Notes: generated by a model not told the origin, from the sequence alone. 44,086 bases of DNA from Pediococcus damnosus (GCF_001437255.1 NZ_JQBD01000011.1:3089-47174); one strand, 5' to 3'. Shown: positions 19,783 through 29,571, counted from the first letter of the stretch. Numbers and translations are program-made.

Positions 19783-20253
19783 ATGTTTACAATCAAAACA
19801 AATCAAGCAGATGAAACCGAAAAGATTGGAGATCAACTTGCTACAAGTTTGAAGCCTAATGATGTTATTTTGTTGGATGGCGATTTAGGTGCTGGCAAAA
19901 CGACCTTCACAAAAGGATTAGCCAAGGGATTAGGGATTAAACGTTATGTAAAAAGTCCAACTTTTACCATTATTCACGAATATCGAGAGGGTCGCTTACC
20001 TTTATTTCATATGGATGTTTATCGTCTTGAAGATGGTGGTGGTGATGATCTCGGTTGGGATGAATATTTTTATGGTGATGGGGTATCGGTTATCGAGTGG
20101 TCCCAATTTATTGAAGAGTATCTCCCAGATGAATATTTAAGAATTACGATTAGTCGTAATGATGAAAGTGATGATCAGCGGATTTTAAAATTTGAGGCGC
20201 AAGGTAGTCGTTATGCAACGCTTCTAAATGATTTTAAAAAGGATATAAAATGA
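19783..20253 (+). CDS. tsaE: tRNA threonylcarbamoyladenosine biosynthesis ATPase TsaE
   Basis: TsaE is the ATPase partner of TsaB/TsaD in making t6A37 on ANN-decoding tRNAs. The 156-aa protein has Walker A GDLGAGKTTF (about residues 32-41), the SPTFTIIHEY switch and a WSQFIEEYLP motif. It is 3 bp after ung and overlaps the next GNAT gene by 4 bp (ATGA), so the three form a tight operon. tsaB and tsaD are not in the window. Confidence 0.95.
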   Translation: MFTIKTNQADETEKIGDQLATSLKPNDVILLDGDLGAGKTTFTKGLAKGLGIKRYVKSPTFTIIHEYREGRLPLFHMDVYRLEDGGGDDLGWDEYFYGDGVSVIEWSQFIEEYLPDEYLRITISRNDESDDQRILKFEAQGSRYATLLNDFKKDIK

Positions 20254-20759
20254 GTGATGAGGTCAGAATTGTAGAGGCTGAAGCTGGGGATGCAAAACAG
20301 GTACTAGATTTGTTGAAACAATTGGATCAAGAAACGGAAACTTTTACGGTTGAAGATGATTTAGATAATTTAACTGTTGATACGGAAAGTCAGCAACTAA
20401 AAATTATTCAAGCAAGTCGCGAAAATCTTATTTTACTGGCAAAGTACCAAGGGCAATCAATTGGATTGGCAACAGTCATGAAAAGTGATACTGATGAATT
20501 TGGTGAAGTAGGTGTGGCTGTTTTATCTGATTTTTGGGGACAAGGCTTAGGAACTGCGTTGATGGAAGAGACCCTTACTTGGGGAGAAACTTTTAGTTGG
20601 CTTTCAGGATTGGTATTAACAGTGCAAGCTAGAAATGTGACTGCTGCTCATATTTATACAAAACTGGGATTTAAAGAGATTAAACGCAATAAAAAAGGAT
20701 TCCGTGATAAAAGCGGGATCCTGTTTGAAACGATTGATATGAAATTAGCCTTTAATTAG
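20250..20759 (+). CDS. GNAT-family N-acetyltransferase
   Basis: A 169-aa GNAT protein with strand motif VGVAVLSDFWGQGLGTALMEE (the QGLG pyrophosphate loop at about residues 96-99) and motif B NVTAAHIYTKLGFKEI. It overlaps tsaE by 4 bp. It has the place often held by rimI in tsaB-rimI clusters, but the sequence is not typical of RimI, so I give no substrate. Its last 8 bp overlap the convergent exonuclease gene. Confidence 0.85.
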   Translation: MSDEVRIVEAEAGDAKQVLDLLKQLDQETETFTVEDDLDNLTVDTESQQLKIIQASRENLILLAKYQGQSIGLATVMKSDTDEFGEVGVAVLSDFWGQGLGTALMEETLTWGETFSWLSGLVLTVQARNVTAAHIYTKLGFKEIKRNKKGFRDKSGILFETIDMKLAFN

Positions 20760-21288
20760 CCATGCGAATCATTGGTTTGAGTTGTTCGGTGCCGAAGTTG
20801 TTGGCTTCATATAGTAAAATGTTTGCACATGCCAAACTATCATCTAAGGCATTATGATGGTGATCAAGTTCAATTCCCAAATGTTGGCAAACGGTATCTA
20901 GTTTATGGTTTTCAAAATCTGGGAACAACTTGCGACTTGTACGCACGGTATCAAGGGTCAAATAGTGGGTGCGCTGCAAGCTGTAGTGTTCAAGGCAGCT
21001 TTTTAAAACACCATTATCAAACGGAGCGTTGTGGGCCACAACTAGTTGGTTAGACTGAAAAAGTGGATTAATAACTGGCCAAATCTCAGGGAACGTTGGT
21101 GCATCGGCCACATCATCTTCGTGGATCCCATGAATTTGGACATTTCGCCAGCTAAACTCAGTATCGGGCTTGATGAGAGAATAAAATTCATCTGCTACTT
21201 GGTTATCACGTACGATTGTGAGGGCAAGTGAACATGCACTGTATCGTTTTGGTGAGGCAGTTTCGAAATCCATTGCAACAAAATTCAT
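20752..21288 (-). CDS. DEDDh 3'-5' exonuclease (DNA polymerase III epsilon-like)
   Basis: A 178-aa DnaQ-like exonuclease. Exo I is AMDFETA (residues 5-11), Exo II includes HNAPFDNGVL and Exo III is HHNALDDSLACA, so all four acidic ligands and the general-base His are present. It may act in repair or as a stand-alone proofreading or RNA-trimming exonuclease. I use the ATG at 21288, which follows AAAGGA at 21297-21302; the frame stays open further upstream but without a site. It overlaps the convergent GNAT gene by 8 bp at their 3' ends. Confidence 0.9.
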   Translation of the reverse strand: MNFVAMDFETASPKRYSACSLALTIVRDNQVADEFYSLIKPDTEFSWRNVQIHGIHEDDVADAPTFPEIWPVINPLFQSNQLVVAHNAPFDNGVLKSCLEHYSLQRTHYLTLDTVRTSRKLFPDFENHKLDTVCQHLGIELDHHHNALDDSLACANILLYEANNFGTEQLKPMIRMAN

Positions 21289-21392
21289 ATAAAAAATCCT
21301 TTCTAGCTTTCTGATTGTTCCTATTATAATCTGCAAAGGCCAAGAAAGATAGCAGAGAGTTTCAAAATTCAAATCATGAGAAGGCAAATTAA

Positions 21393-22307
21393 ATGAAAAA
21401 AATTGGAGTTATGGGATTAGGTAATATTGCCCAAAAGGCTTATTTACCGGTCATGGCAAGCTTGCAGGATCGGTATGAATGGCATTTTTGTACGCGTAAT
21501 GATGAAAAACGTCAGAAATTACAAACTCAGTATGGGGTTACACATGGTGAAGCAAATATTGATGAATTGATTGGACAAAACCCAGTTGCGGTCTTCGTTC
21601 ATACACCAACCGCAACCCATTACCAGATTATAAAGAAACTACTTTCACATGACATTAATGTGTACGTTGACAAGCCAGTTTCAGAAAATTTCGATGAGGT
21701 AGAAGAGCTTTATCGGTTAGCTGATGAAAAGCATTTGATTTTAACTTGCGGTTTTAATCGACGATTCGTTCCCTTGAATCAAAAGTTAAAAGCTTTACCA
21801 AACAAACAAATTATTCGCGGAATCAAGTTGCGAGTAAATGCCACACAAGAAACTAAGTTTGCAATTTATGATTTGCTTATTCATGTAGTTGATACAGTAT
21901 GTTACTTGTTGGATGAACCTATCCAATCTCAGCATACTAAGTTATTTACAACTGGTCATAATTTAAAGCAAGCTGTAATTACCTTAGAAACAGCTAATTC
22001 GTTAGCATCTGCCGAGGTCAATTTAGTTGGCGGCGTGAATCAGGAAGAAGTAACTATTGAAACTAAAAATGGGCTTGCAAGTGTTGAAAATTGTCAAACA
22101 TTCGTTGAAAAAAGCACGCAAGGCCAACGAATAATCGCTACACCTGATTGGCAACCAACATTAGTGACCCGCGGTTTTGATCCGTTGATTCGCCAATTTT
22201 TGGCAGCTATTGAAGGCCAACAGGCGAATCCCGTTTCTGCAGAATCAGCGATAGAAAGTCACCGAGTTTGTCGGGATGCCGTTCGTTCTTTTGAAGTGTT
22301 AAACTAG
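21393..22307 (+). CDS. Gfo/Idh/MocA-family oxidoreductase
   Basis: A 304-aa NAD(P)-dependent dehydrogenase. The Rossmann motif GVMGLGNIAQKAYLP is at the N-terminus, and YVDKPVSENFDE (about residues 90-101) is the family's K-P catalytic motif. The C-terminal alpha/beta domain follows. Substrate, probably a sugar, inositol or related polyol, is not readable. AGAAGG precedes the ATG. It is divergent from the exonuclease gene and 138 bp ahead of murB. Confidence 0.88.
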   Translation: MKKIGVMGLGNIAQKAYLPVMASLQDRYEWHFCTRNDEKRQKLQTQYGVTHGEANIDELIGQNPVAVFVHTPTATHYQIIKKLLSHDINVYVDKPVSENFDEVEELYRLADEKHLILTCGFNRRFVPLNQKLKALPNKQIIRGIKLRVNATQETKFAIYDLLIHVVDTVCYLLDEPIQSQHTKLFTTGHNLKQAVITLETANSLASAEVNLVGGVNQEEVTIETKNGLASVENCQTFVEKSTQGQRIIATPDWQPTLVTRGFDPLIRQFLAAIEGQQANPVSAESAIESHRVCRDAVRSFEVLN

Positions 22308-22331
22308 AGAGTGTCCTAAAAAAGTTTTGAT

Positions 22332-22360
22332 TTGACATTGATATTAATGTGAAAATTAAT
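22332..22360 (+). promoter_or_regulatory. Candidate murB promoter
   Basis: TTGACA (22332-22337), a 17-bp spacer and ATTAAT (22355-22360). The -35 is perfect and the -10 weak. It would give a leader of about 80 nt to the murB start used here. Confidence 0.45.
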
Positions 22361-22445
22361 GACTTTATGGACGCTTTTAAGTTAATTTAAAATGTATAAT
22401 TTTAGAATTCATTCTAAAAATAAAGCCGAAAGGAACCCCAAAATC

Positions 22446-23339
22446 TTGCAAACAATAATTGAAACATTTCCAGATATTAAAATTATGAATCATGAACCAT
22501 TGTCCAAGTACACGAATACGAAAACGGGTGGACCAGCCGATTATCTAGCGTTTCCTAAAACAGTGAAGCAAGTTAGCGAATTGTTAACATGGGCAGATCA
22601 GCAAAAATTACCATTAACAGTTGTTGGAAATGCTAGTAACTTGATTGTTCGGGATGGAGGCATTCGTGGCTTAACTGTTATTTTAACTCAGATGAAAGAA
22701 ATTAAAGTTTCAGGGAATCAAGTAATTGCTCAAGCGGGAGCAGCCTTAATTGCAACTACTGAAGCTGCTTATCAGGCCAGTTTAAGTGGAATTGAATTTG
22801 CAGCGGGAATTCCTGGAAGTGTTGGTGGTGCCGTATTTATGAATGCGGGAGCATATGGTGGCGAGATCAGTGAAGTAGTTAGTGAAGTACAGATCTTAAC
22901 TCGCAAGGGTGAAATTCGTACATTAACAAATCATGAATTGGATTTTGCATATCGGCACAGCAGTATCCAAGACTATGATGATATTGTTTTGTCTGCAACG
23001 TTTAATTTAACGCCAGGAAACGCGCAAAAAATTCGCGATCGAATGGATGATTTGAATCGGCTTCGGGCTTCTAAACAACCTCTAGAATATCCTTCTTGTG
23101 GAAGTGTGTTTAAACGCCCAACTGGGTATTTTACAGGAAAATTAATTCATGAATCCGGGTTACAGGGCTTTCAAATTGGTGGCGCGCAGGTATCAAAGAA
23201 ACACGCTGGATTTATCATTAACGTCGGTGGAGCTACAGCCACTGATTATTTGAATGTTATTCATCATGTACAGGCCACAGTTTTTGAAAAGTTTGGAGTT
23301 CATTTACAAACGGAAGTTAGAATCATTGGTGAAAAATAA
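22446..23339 (+). CDS. murB: UDP-N-acetylenolpyruvoylglucosamine reductase MurB
   Basis: MurB reduces UDP-GlcNAc-enolpyruvate to UDP-MurNAc with NADPH and FAD in peptidoglycan synthesis. I choose TTG 22446, which follows AAAGGAA (22429-22435), giving a 297-aa protein; an in-frame ATG at 22392 would add 18 residues without a site and without family similarity. FAD-binding motifs [14 protein letters not shown] and [20 protein letters not shown] and the catalytic-serine motif SCGSVFKRP are present. Confidence 0.95.
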   Translation: MQTIIETFPDIKIMNHEPLSKYTNTKTGGPADYLAFPKTVKQVSELLTWADQQKLPLTVVGNASNLIVRDGGIRGLTVILTQMKEIKVSGNQVIAQAGAALIATTEAAYQASLSGIEFAAGIPGSVGGAVFMNAGAYGGEISEVVSEVQILTRKGEIRTLTNHELDFAYRHSSIQDYDDIVLSATFNLTPGNAQKIRDRMDDLNRLRASKQPLEYPSCGSVFKRPTGYFTGKLIHESGLQGFQIGGAQVSKKHAGFIINVGGATATDYLNVIHHVQATVFEKFGVHLQTEVRIIGEK

Positions 23340-23348
23340 ATATAATAA

Positions 23349-23382
23349 AAAGGATTGAAGCCAGTAGTGACTTCAATCCTTT
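23349..23382. terminator. Bidirectional terminator between murB and the DUF1361 gene
   Basis: A perfect 12-bp stem AAAGGATTGAAG / CTTCAATCCTTT. The T tract is strongest on the minus strand, ending the DUF1361 gene 3 bp after its stop codon. Confidence 0.85.
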
Positions 23383-23385
23383 CGT

Positions 23386-24033
23386 TTAGTTTGTGTTTTT
23401 AATAACACGTAAGACCACGTAAATGACGCCCTGTAATAAAGTCATTAAGCAAACGAATGCTAACATTTGCCAGGACCACATATTAAAGATTGGTTTCAAC
23501 ACCCATTCAGGGCTAATTAAAAGATAGATTGTATGAAGTCTTAAAAAACGACCGATAAAGATTCCAATTGATGACAGGGTCGTAAAGATCAATACAATGC
23601 CAATTTCAGCAAATCGCTTGTGCATATTGTAACGTCTGACAATTGATTTTGTGACTTGCATCATGCTCCACATGGCAAGTAAGACGCTAGGAATGACAGC
23701 TAATAACATATAAATGAAGTAGATCCACATCGAAACTGAAAGTCGAATCAGTCCAGTGTCTGCATAAGGGTGTAGTAAGCTTAAATGAAAGAGATCAGTT
23801 AATAGATAAGGCGCATTTGGATAAAAAAGTAACCAAAGCACAATACCTAACCAAAACAAAAGTGTGTTTCTAGGATACTTTGGGCTGATATGAAACGCAA
23901 TTTCGATGGGAATATAAGCTAAAAAAGTGTTGAGAAGTAAGAAATGATACGGTTGATGAACAAATAGGGCAATATAGAGTAACCCTAGACCGTAGCAAAT
24001 CCGAATAATCCATTTCGTTTTTTTTGTCATCAT
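23386..24033 (-). CDS. DUF1361 membrane protein
   Basis: A 215-aa protein with six or seven hydrophobic segments. The motif FYPNAPYLLTDLFHL (about residues 69-83) is the hallmark of the DUF1361 family. Its function is unknown. GAGG lies 5 nt ahead of the first of two consecutive ATG codons; the second may be the real start. It is divergent from cdaA with a 217-bp gap, a position that may be chance. Confidence 0.85.
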   Translation of the reverse strand: MMTKKTKWIIRICYGLGLLYIALFVHQPYHFLLLNTFLAYIPIEIAFHISPKYPRNTLLFWLGIVLWLLFYPNAPYLLTDLFHLSLLHPYADTGLIRLSVSMWIYFIYMLLAVIPSVLLAMWSMMQVTKSIVRRYNMHKRFAEIGIVLIFTTLSSIGIFIGRFLRLHTIYLLISPEWVLKPIFNMWSWQMLAFVCLMTLLQGVIYVVLRVIKNTN

Positions 24034-24211
24034 GTTTTCCTCGTTGACCTTATTGTAGCAGAATACAGGTGGCTTTTTCTACAAATTGGTTCAAAGGTAA
24101 GCTAGATTTGAATACTTGATAGAGAGTTGTATAAAAGGGTATAGCGGTTATTAAAATAAGTGAATTAATGTTCCTTGTGGCCGAAGTTCTGACCGCAAGA
24201 AACATGGTCTG

Positions 24212-24220
24212 TGCTATAAT
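24212..24220 (+). promoter_or_regulatory. cdaA-cdaR-glmM promoter (extended -10)
   Basis: TGCTATAAT is a perfect extended -10 with no good -35 at 16-18 bp. It lies 31 bp ahead of the cdaA start. Confidence 0.55.
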
Positions 24221-24250
24221 TATTTTTGTATTGGTTTGGGGGAAAAACAA

Positions 24251-25102
24251 ATGCATTTTGCTTGGGATCAACTGATTACACTACATAATTTCATGAACTT
24301 AATTGATATTCTTGTAGTTTGGTTTGTGATATATGAATTAATCATGTTAGTAAGAGGAACAAAGGCTGTTCAACTGTTTCGAGGAATAATAGTCATTATC
24401 TTAATCAAGGTGATTAGTGTTCTTTTAGGATTAAGCACAGTTTCATGGATTATGGATCAGGTGATTAATTGGGGGGTCATCGCAATGGTAGTGATCTTTC
24501 AACCTGAAATTCGCCGTGGATTGGAACATCTGGGCCGGGGCTCAATGTTTGTTAAAAATAAAACTAAAAACGAAGCTGAAACGCGAATGATTATGGCTTT
24601 GGACAAGGCCATTCAGTATATGTCTAAACGCCGAATTGGAGCTTTGATCACAATTCAAATGGATACTGGGTTGGAAGAATATATTGAAACCGGTATTGCT
24701 TTGGATGCTGATATCACGGGTGAACTCCTGATCAATATTTTTATTCCAAACACGCCTTTACATGATGGGGCGGTTATTATAAAAAATAATAAAGTCGCTG
24801 TCGCGGCAGCCTACTTGCCACTCTCACAAAGTACAATGATTCCAAAAGAATTAGGAACACGGCATCGTGCGGCAGTTGGAATTAGTGAAGTGACAGATGC
24901 TGTAACGGTAGTCGTTTCTGAAGAGACTGGTGAGGTTTCGATTACGAAGGATAATGAGTTATTACGCAATATGACCCAAGAAGATTATCTTCGTTACTTT
25001 AGAGCTCAATTCATCAGTGAAGATGAACCAGAGAGCCAAAACATTATTCAAGACTTCATAGAAGGAGTAACAACGTTCTTCAAAGGGGGTCCTAAAAAAT
25101 GA
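24251..25102 (+). CDS. cdaA: Diadenylate cyclase CdaA
   Basis: CdaA is the membrane-bound enzyme that makes c-di-AMP, the essential second messenger for potassium and osmolyte balance. The 283-aa protein has three membrane helices (first 85 residues) and a DAC domain with the DGA motif (172-174) and RHR motif (204-206), both required for activity. I use ATG 24251, which follows GGGGGA; the upstream TTG at 24236 overlaps that site. It overlaps cdaR by 4 bp. Confidence 0.96.
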   Translation: MHFAWDQLITLHNFMNLIDILVVWFVIYELIMLVRGTKAVQLFRGIIVIILIKVISVLLGLSTVSWIMDQVINWGVIAMVVIFQPEIRRGLEHLGRGSMFVKNKTKNEAETRMIMALDKAIQYMSKRRIGALITIQMDTGLEEYIETGIALDADITGELLINIFIPNTPLHDGAVIIKNNKVAVAAAYLPLSQSTMIPKELGTRHRAAVGISEVTDAVTVVVSEETGEVSITKDNELLRNMTQEDYLRYFRAQFISEDEPESQNIIQDFIEGVTTFFKGGPKK

Positions 25103-25956
25103 GAAACTTTTGGAAGCAACGATGGGTATATCGGATATTAGCTTTGATTTTGGCGGTCCTTTTGTTTACTTATGTGAAGTCCGATGAGATAAATTCGAAT
25201 AATGCTGGGTCAAATGGTAATTCTGGGGATGCCACATTGATGGCCAACAAATCGAAAACTTTAACTGTCCCTTTGGAATTGGATGTAAATAGCAGTAAAT
25301 ATTTAATTAGTGGGTATCCATCAAAAGTTAAAATTAAAATTACGGGCCCGAGTGCCTTGGTGACAACTACCACTAATACTCAGAATTTTAAGGCTTATGT
25401 TTCACTACGAAAATTAGGTGTTGGTAAGCATCGTGTACAGATTAAAGAGGAAGGCTTGAATAAAGAGCTGGCCTATAGTTTTGAACCACAATCGATCAAC
25501 GTGACGGTAGCTAATCGGAAGACAAAGACGTTTGCAATTCAACCAGAGGTTAATCAAGATGTGATTGCCAAAGGTTATGAGGCAAAGGCTGCAATTTTAC
25601 GTTCCCAAACAGTTACTGCAACGGGATCGGTTTCAGAGATCAATCGAATTACTGAAGTGGTTGCGAGAATTAATTTACCTAATAACACGAAAAAGAATTC
25701 CACAACGCAGGTTCTTCTTCAAGCTTTGGATAATAAAGGCGATACTGTGAATGTGATTTTGGATCCACAGGCTGTAAGTGTGACAGTGCCTGTTCAAAAA
25801 TCATCGAATTCAACCGACAGTAGTAGCGAGTCAACGAAGGAATCATCTAGTGAACCAGCGGATAACAAACGGACTGGTTCAACTAGCGAAACTGGTAGTA
25901 CAAGTTCTGCATCAAGCTCTTCAAGTTCGAAATCGGCAAGTTCCAGTTCAAATTAA
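25099..25956 (+). CDS. cdaR: YbbR-type CdaA regulator CdaR
   Basis: CdaR is anchored by one N-terminal helix (about residues 9-25) and exposes YbbR domains outside the cell, where it modulates CdaA. The 285-aa protein has at least two YbbR-like repeats (about 50-140 and 140-235). The final 45 residues are a Ser/Thr-rich low-complexity tail, probably a wall-spanning or flexible extension. ATGA overlap with cdaA shows translational coupling; glmM follows after 24 bp. Confidence 0.92.
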   Translation: MRNFWKQRWVYRILALILAVLLFTYVKSDEINSNNAGSNGNSGDATLMANKSKTLTVPLELDVNSSKYLISGYPSKVKIKITGPSALVTTTTNTQNFKAYVSLRKLGVGKHRVQIKEEGLNKELAYSFEPQSINVTVANRKTKTFAIQPEVNQDVIAKGYEAKAAILRSQTVTATGSVSEINRITEVVARINLPNNTKKNSTTQVLLQALDNKGDTVNVILDPQAVSVTVPVQKSSNSTDSSSESTKESSSEPADNKRTGSTSETGSTSSASSSSSSKSASSSSN

Positions 25957-25980
25957 TTTATGAATAGAAAGAGGAAAATT

Positions 25981-27345
25981 ATGGCTTTAAAATATTTTGG
26001 AACAGATGGCGTGCGAGGAATCGCAAATGAAAGTTTAACTCCTGAAATGGCTTTCCAATTAGGACGAACTGGCGGATATGTCTTAACAGAACATGCTGAA
26101 GACACGAAGGAACGTCCTCGTGTTTTAGTTTCTCGAGATACACGAATCTCTGGACAATTATTGGAAACGTCTTTAATTTCTGGATTACTTTCTGTAGGGA
26201 TTGAAGTTTTGGATATGGGAGTTGTGACAACCCCAGGTGTTGCTTATTTAGTTCGAAAACAAGAAGCTGATGCTGGAGTTATGATTACAGCATCTCATAA
26301 TCCCGTTCAAGATAACGGAATTAAATTCTTTGGGTCAGATGGCTATAAACTATCTGATGAACTAGAGGGTGAAATTGAAGTCCTCTTAGATAAAAAAACT
26401 GATGAGTTGCCACGACCATCCGCTGACGGATTAGGTACGGAAAATGATTATCCAGAAGGTGCTTTAAAGTATACCCAATTTTTGGAGCAAACAATTCCGG
26501 ACGATTTAGAGGGCCTTCATGTTTGTGTGGATTCTGCTAATGGTGCAACCAGCGGATTTGTATCTCAAATTTTTGCTGATTTGAATGCTGACTTTGACAC
26601 AATGGCGACGACGCCTAATGGTTTAAATATCAATGACAACGTGGGTTCAACCCATCCAGAAGGCTTGCAAAAGTTTGTTGTGGAAAAAGGTGCTGATTTG
26701 GGGGTTGCTTTTGATGGTGATGGCGATCGATGCATTGCAGTCGATGAAAAGGGCAATATCGTTGATGGCGATAAAATTATGTACATCTGTGGGAAGTATC
26801 TTAGCAAACGGGGACGTTTGAAGAAGGATACGGTTGTCACCACAGTTATGAGTAATTTAGGCTTGTATAAGGCACTTGAAGCAAATGGCCTCCATTCGGT
26901 TCAAACACAGGTTGGTGACCGTTACGTGGTCGAAGAGATGCTAAAGAATGGCTATAACGTCGGCGGTGAGCAATCTGGTCATGTTGTTTTTCTTGATTTT
27001 AATACGACTGGCGATGGAATGTTGACGGCTTTACAACTTATGAACATTGTAAAACAGACAGGTAAAAAACTATCTGAATTAGCTGACGAAGTAAAAACAT
27101 ATCCGCAAAAACTAGTTAATGTGAAGGTTCAAGATAAAAAGACGGCATTAAAAAACGAAAAAGTTTTGGCAATCATTAAAACCGTTGAGGACGAAATGGC
27201 TGGCGAAGGTCGCGTGTTAGTCCGTCCTAGTGGAACAGAGGATCTATTACGAGTTATGGCTGAAGCAACAACGAAAGAAGAAGTTGCAGCCTATGTAGAC
27301 CGCATTGTTGAAGTTGTGCGTGCCGAAGTTGGTGTAACTGAATAA
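25981..27345 (+). CDS. glmM: Phosphoglucosamine mutase GlmM
   Basis: GlmM converts glucosamine-6-phosphate to glucosamine-1-phosphate for UDP-GlcNAc. The 454-aa protein has the phosphoserine loop TASHNP (Ser105), the metal loop DGDGDR and the phosphate-binding RPSGTED near the C-terminus. ATG 25981 follows AAAGAGGAAAA; an in-frame ATG at 25960 is rejected. The order cdaA-cdaR-glmM is conserved in Firmicutes, and GlmM is known to bind and inhibit CdaA, tying c-di-AMP to wall-precursor supply. Confidence 0.97.
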   Translation: MALKYFGTDGVRGIANESLTPEMAFQLGRTGGYVLTEHAEDTKERPRVLVSRDTRISGQLLETSLISGLLSVGIEVLDMGVVTTPGVAYLVRKQEADAGVMITASHNPVQDNGIKFFGSDGYKLSDELEGEIEVLLDKKTDELPRPSADGLGTENDYPEGALKYTQFLEQTIPDDLEGLHVCVDSANGATSGFVSQIFADLNADFDTMATTPNGLNINDNVGSTHPEGLQKFVVEKGADLGVAFDGDGDRCIAVDEKGNIVDGDKIMYICGKYLSKRGRLKKDTVVTTVMSNLGLYKALEANGLHSVQTQVGDRYVVEEMLKNGYNVGGEQSGHVVFLDFNTTGDGMLTALQLMNIVKQTGKKLSELADEVKTYPQKLVNVKVQDKKTALKNEKVLAIIKTVEDEMAGEGRVLVRPSGTEDLLRVMAEATTKEEVAAYVDRIVEVVRAEVGVTE

Positions 27346-27357
27346 TATATATTGGGT

Positions 27358-27410
27358 AACTGTTCGAATCAAGCTGAAATATCCTACTGGCTTGATTCGA
27401 ACAGTTTTTT
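27358..27410 (+). terminator. Terminator after glmM
   Basis: A perfect 17-bp stem, AACTGTTCGAATCAAGC with its complement, a 15-nt loop and a T7 tract. Confidence 0.92.
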
Positions 27411-27426
27411 ATTCTTTTTGCAAGTT

Positions 27427-27546
27427 AGACCAATTGACTATAATTACAAGACCAAAGATGATAAAACGGTTGACAATCCTTTTATAATGAGATAAATTAA
27501 GACATACGATATATGGACCAATATCATCAAATCGTATAGACCAATT
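27427..27546 (+). promoter_or_regulatory. Four RGACCAA motifs in the glmS leader (candidate GntR/NagR-type operators)
   Basis: AGACCAATT (27427-27435), AGACCAAAG (27449-27457), GGACCAATA (27515-27523) and AGACCAATT (27538-27546) form two pairs with internal spacing of 22 and 23 bp. The last one lies in TCGTATAGACCA, one base from TGGTATAGACCA, the type of palindrome bound by GntR-family GlcNAc regulators (NagR/DasR). One pair is upstream and one downstream of the candidate promoter. No nagR gene is in the window. Confidence 0.5.
27470..27498 (+). promoter_or_regulatory. Candidate glmS promoter
   Basis: TTGACA (27470-27475), 17 bp, TAAATT (27493-27498). A perfect TATAAT at 27483-27488 is only 7 bp from the TTGACA and has no good -35 of its own, so the assignment is uncertain. 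Confidence 0.4.
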
Positions 27547-27570
27547 ATAAAAATAAAGAGGATGTTGAAT

Positions 27571-29391
27571 ATGTGTGGAATTGTCGGCGTTACAGGGAGA
27601 AAAGATTCAGTTGAAATTTTAGTGTCTGGGCTAGAAAAGCTTGAATATCGTGGCTATGATTCTGCAGGTATTTATGTGAATAATAATCAAAAACAAGCAC
27701 ATCTGGTTAAATCTAGAGGGAAAATTGCGGATCTTAAAAAAAAGCTAATTCCCGAGATTCAGGGTAGCACAGGAATTGGCCATACCAGATGGGCAACAAA
27801 TGGGGTACCAAGTATCGAAAATGCACATCCACAATTTTCGACAGATGAGCGGTTTTATTTGGTTCATAATGGGGTCATTGAAAATTATGAAGAACTAAAA
27901 CAAGAATATTTAAGTGATGTATCTTTTGCTAGTCAAACGGATACCGAGGTTGTGGTGCAATTAGTGGATCATTTTGTCATCCATGATGGGTTAACAACGA
28001 AACAGGCTTTTAAAAAGACACTAAGTCTCTTAAAGGGTTCCTCTTATGCATTTTTGTTAATGGACCATGAAGATCCAGAAACTTTGTACGTAGCTAAAAA
28101 TAAGAGCCCTCTTCTGATTGGGGTGGGAACGGATTTTAATGTAGTTTGTAGTGATGCATTAGCAATGTTAAACGTGACCAAAGATTTTTTGGAGTTACAT
28201 GATGGTGAAATGGTTGTGGTGACACCTAAAAAAATTGAGATTACAAATCAGGACGGTGAGAGCGTTCATCGTGATCCTTTTCACGTAGATTTGGATCCCA
28301 AGGAAACGGATCGTGGTGCTTATCCTTATTATATGCTCAAAGAAATTGATGAACAGCCAGCAGTTTTACATCGCATTCAAAAGACTTACTTTGCTGAGGA
28401 TGGCAGTTTAAAAATACCGGCTGATTTGTTGGCAGCTATGCAAAAAGCCGATCGCCTATACATCGTTGGTGCTGGAACCAGTTATCATGCAGGATTAGTT
28501 GGAAAACGGCTGTTTGAACAGTTAACGCAAATTCCTACAGAAGTGGTTTTGGCGTCAGAATTTGCCTATGACAACCCAATCCTGTCTGACCATCCATTCT
28601 TTATTTTTCTAACGCAAAGTGGAGAAACTGCAGATAGTCGGCAGGTACTAGTTCGTGTTAATAATGAGTGGCAGGCCCCCAGCTTAACAATCACGAATGC
28701 TGAAAATTCAACTTTATATAGAGAGGCTACGTACCAATTGTTGTTAAATGCGGGGCCGGAAATTGCAGTTGCCTCAACTAAAGCTTATACAGCACAAATT
28801 GCGGTTGAGGCTGTTGTCGCTAAAGCGCTTGGCATGGCACGTCACATTTCAACAGCCAAGAACTTCAACTTGAATCATGAGTTAAGTTTAGCGGCCAATG
28901 CTATTCAAGCCATTGTGGATGAAAAACAAACAATTAAAGAGATTGCCCACCACAACTTAGCAAAAACACGGAATGCCTTTTACATTGGACGTGGTGTAGA
29001 TTACTTCGTTGCGTTGGAGGCGGCCCTGAAGTTAAAAGAAATTTCCTACATTCACGCAGAAGGGTTTGCCTCGGGAGAGTTGAAACATGGGACAATTGCC
29101 CTGATTGAAGACAAAACGCCAGTCATTGCCATTTTGACGCAGGAACGCACGGCGAGCCACACTAGGAGTAACATTCAAGAGGTAAAGTCACGTGGTGCTC
29201 AAGTCTTAACGATTGTCTCGGAAAATCTTGCTAAACCTGGGGATGATATTGTCATTCCTACCATTTCTGAATTATTATTACCACTTGTAAGTGTGGTACC
29301 AGCACAACTACTGGCTTATTATGCAAGCTTAGAACGGGGATATAATGTTGATCAACCGCGGAATCTTGCAAAAAGTGTAACTGTAGAATAA
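27571..29391 (+). CDS. glmS: Glutamine--fructose-6-phosphate aminotransferase GlmS
   Basis: GlmS makes glucosamine-6-phosphate from fructose-6-phosphate and glutamine, the entry to amino-sugar and wall synthesis. The start must be ATG 27571, because the amidotransferase nucleophile is Cys directly after Met (MCGIVGV); AAAGAGGATG lies just upstream. The 606-aa protein has an N-terminal class II glutaminase domain (to about 240) and two SIS isomerase domains, with LTQSGETADSR and a C-terminal NLAKSVTVE. The leader is too short for a glmS ribozyme, and control by a protein repressor is suggested by the RGACCAA motifs. Confidence 0.97.
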   Translation: MCGIVGVTGRKDSVEILVSGLEKLEYRGYDSAGIYVNNNQKQAHLVKSRGKIADLKKKLIPEIQGSTGIGHTRWATNGVPSIENAHPQFSTDERFYLVHNGVIENYEELKQEYLSDVSFASQTDTEVVVQLVDHFVIHDGLTTKQAFKKTLSLLKGSSYAFLLMDHEDPETLYVAKNKSPLLIGVGTDFNVVCSDALAMLNVTKDFLELHDGEMVVVTPKKIEITNQDGESVHRDPFHVDLDPKETDRGAYPYYMLKEIDEQPAVLHRIQKTYFAEDGSLKIPADLLAAMQKADRLYIVGAGTSYHAGLVGKRLFEQLTQIPTEVVLASEFAYDNPILSDHPFFIFLTQSGETADSRQVLVRVNNEWQAPSLTITNAENSTLYREATYQLLLNAGPEIAVASTKAYTAQIAVEAVVAKALGMARHISTAKNFNLNHELSLAANAIQAIVDEKQTIKEIAHHNLAKTRNAFYIGRGVDYFVALEAALKLKEISYIHAEGFASGELKHGTIALIEDKTPVIAILTQERTASHTRSNIQEVKSRGAQVLTIVSENLAKPGDDIVIPTISELLLPLVSVVPAQLLAYYASLERGYNVDQPRNLAKSVTVE

Positions 29392-29414
29392 AGCAAATAA
29401 AAATTTACAAAACG

Positions 29415-29446
29415 TATCCTGTTGAAGCTTTCAGCGGGATATTTTT
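29415..29446 (+). terminator. Terminator after glmS
   Basis: TATCCTGTTGAA / TTCAGCGGGATA (two G-U pairs), a short loop and a T5 tract. Confidence 0.8.
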
Positions 29447-29571
29447 GTATATTAAGCCAATTAAATTGTTAAATTTTTGTTACATTCAATCAAATTACCT
29501 TGAACAGCCTCGTTATATGGGGATTTTTGAAATGAGTGGATATTCTGTATATTTCATTATGGTTAAATGAG

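Noticed and set aside
20250-20759. Assignment of the GNAT gene after tsaE as rimI
   Set aside because: Position suggests it, but the length and N-terminal region do not look like RimI, and tsaB is not present.
27411-27570. glmS ribozyme
   Set aside because: The leader from the terminator to the start is about 160 bp with no ribozyme-like helices; lactobacilli are not known to carry it.
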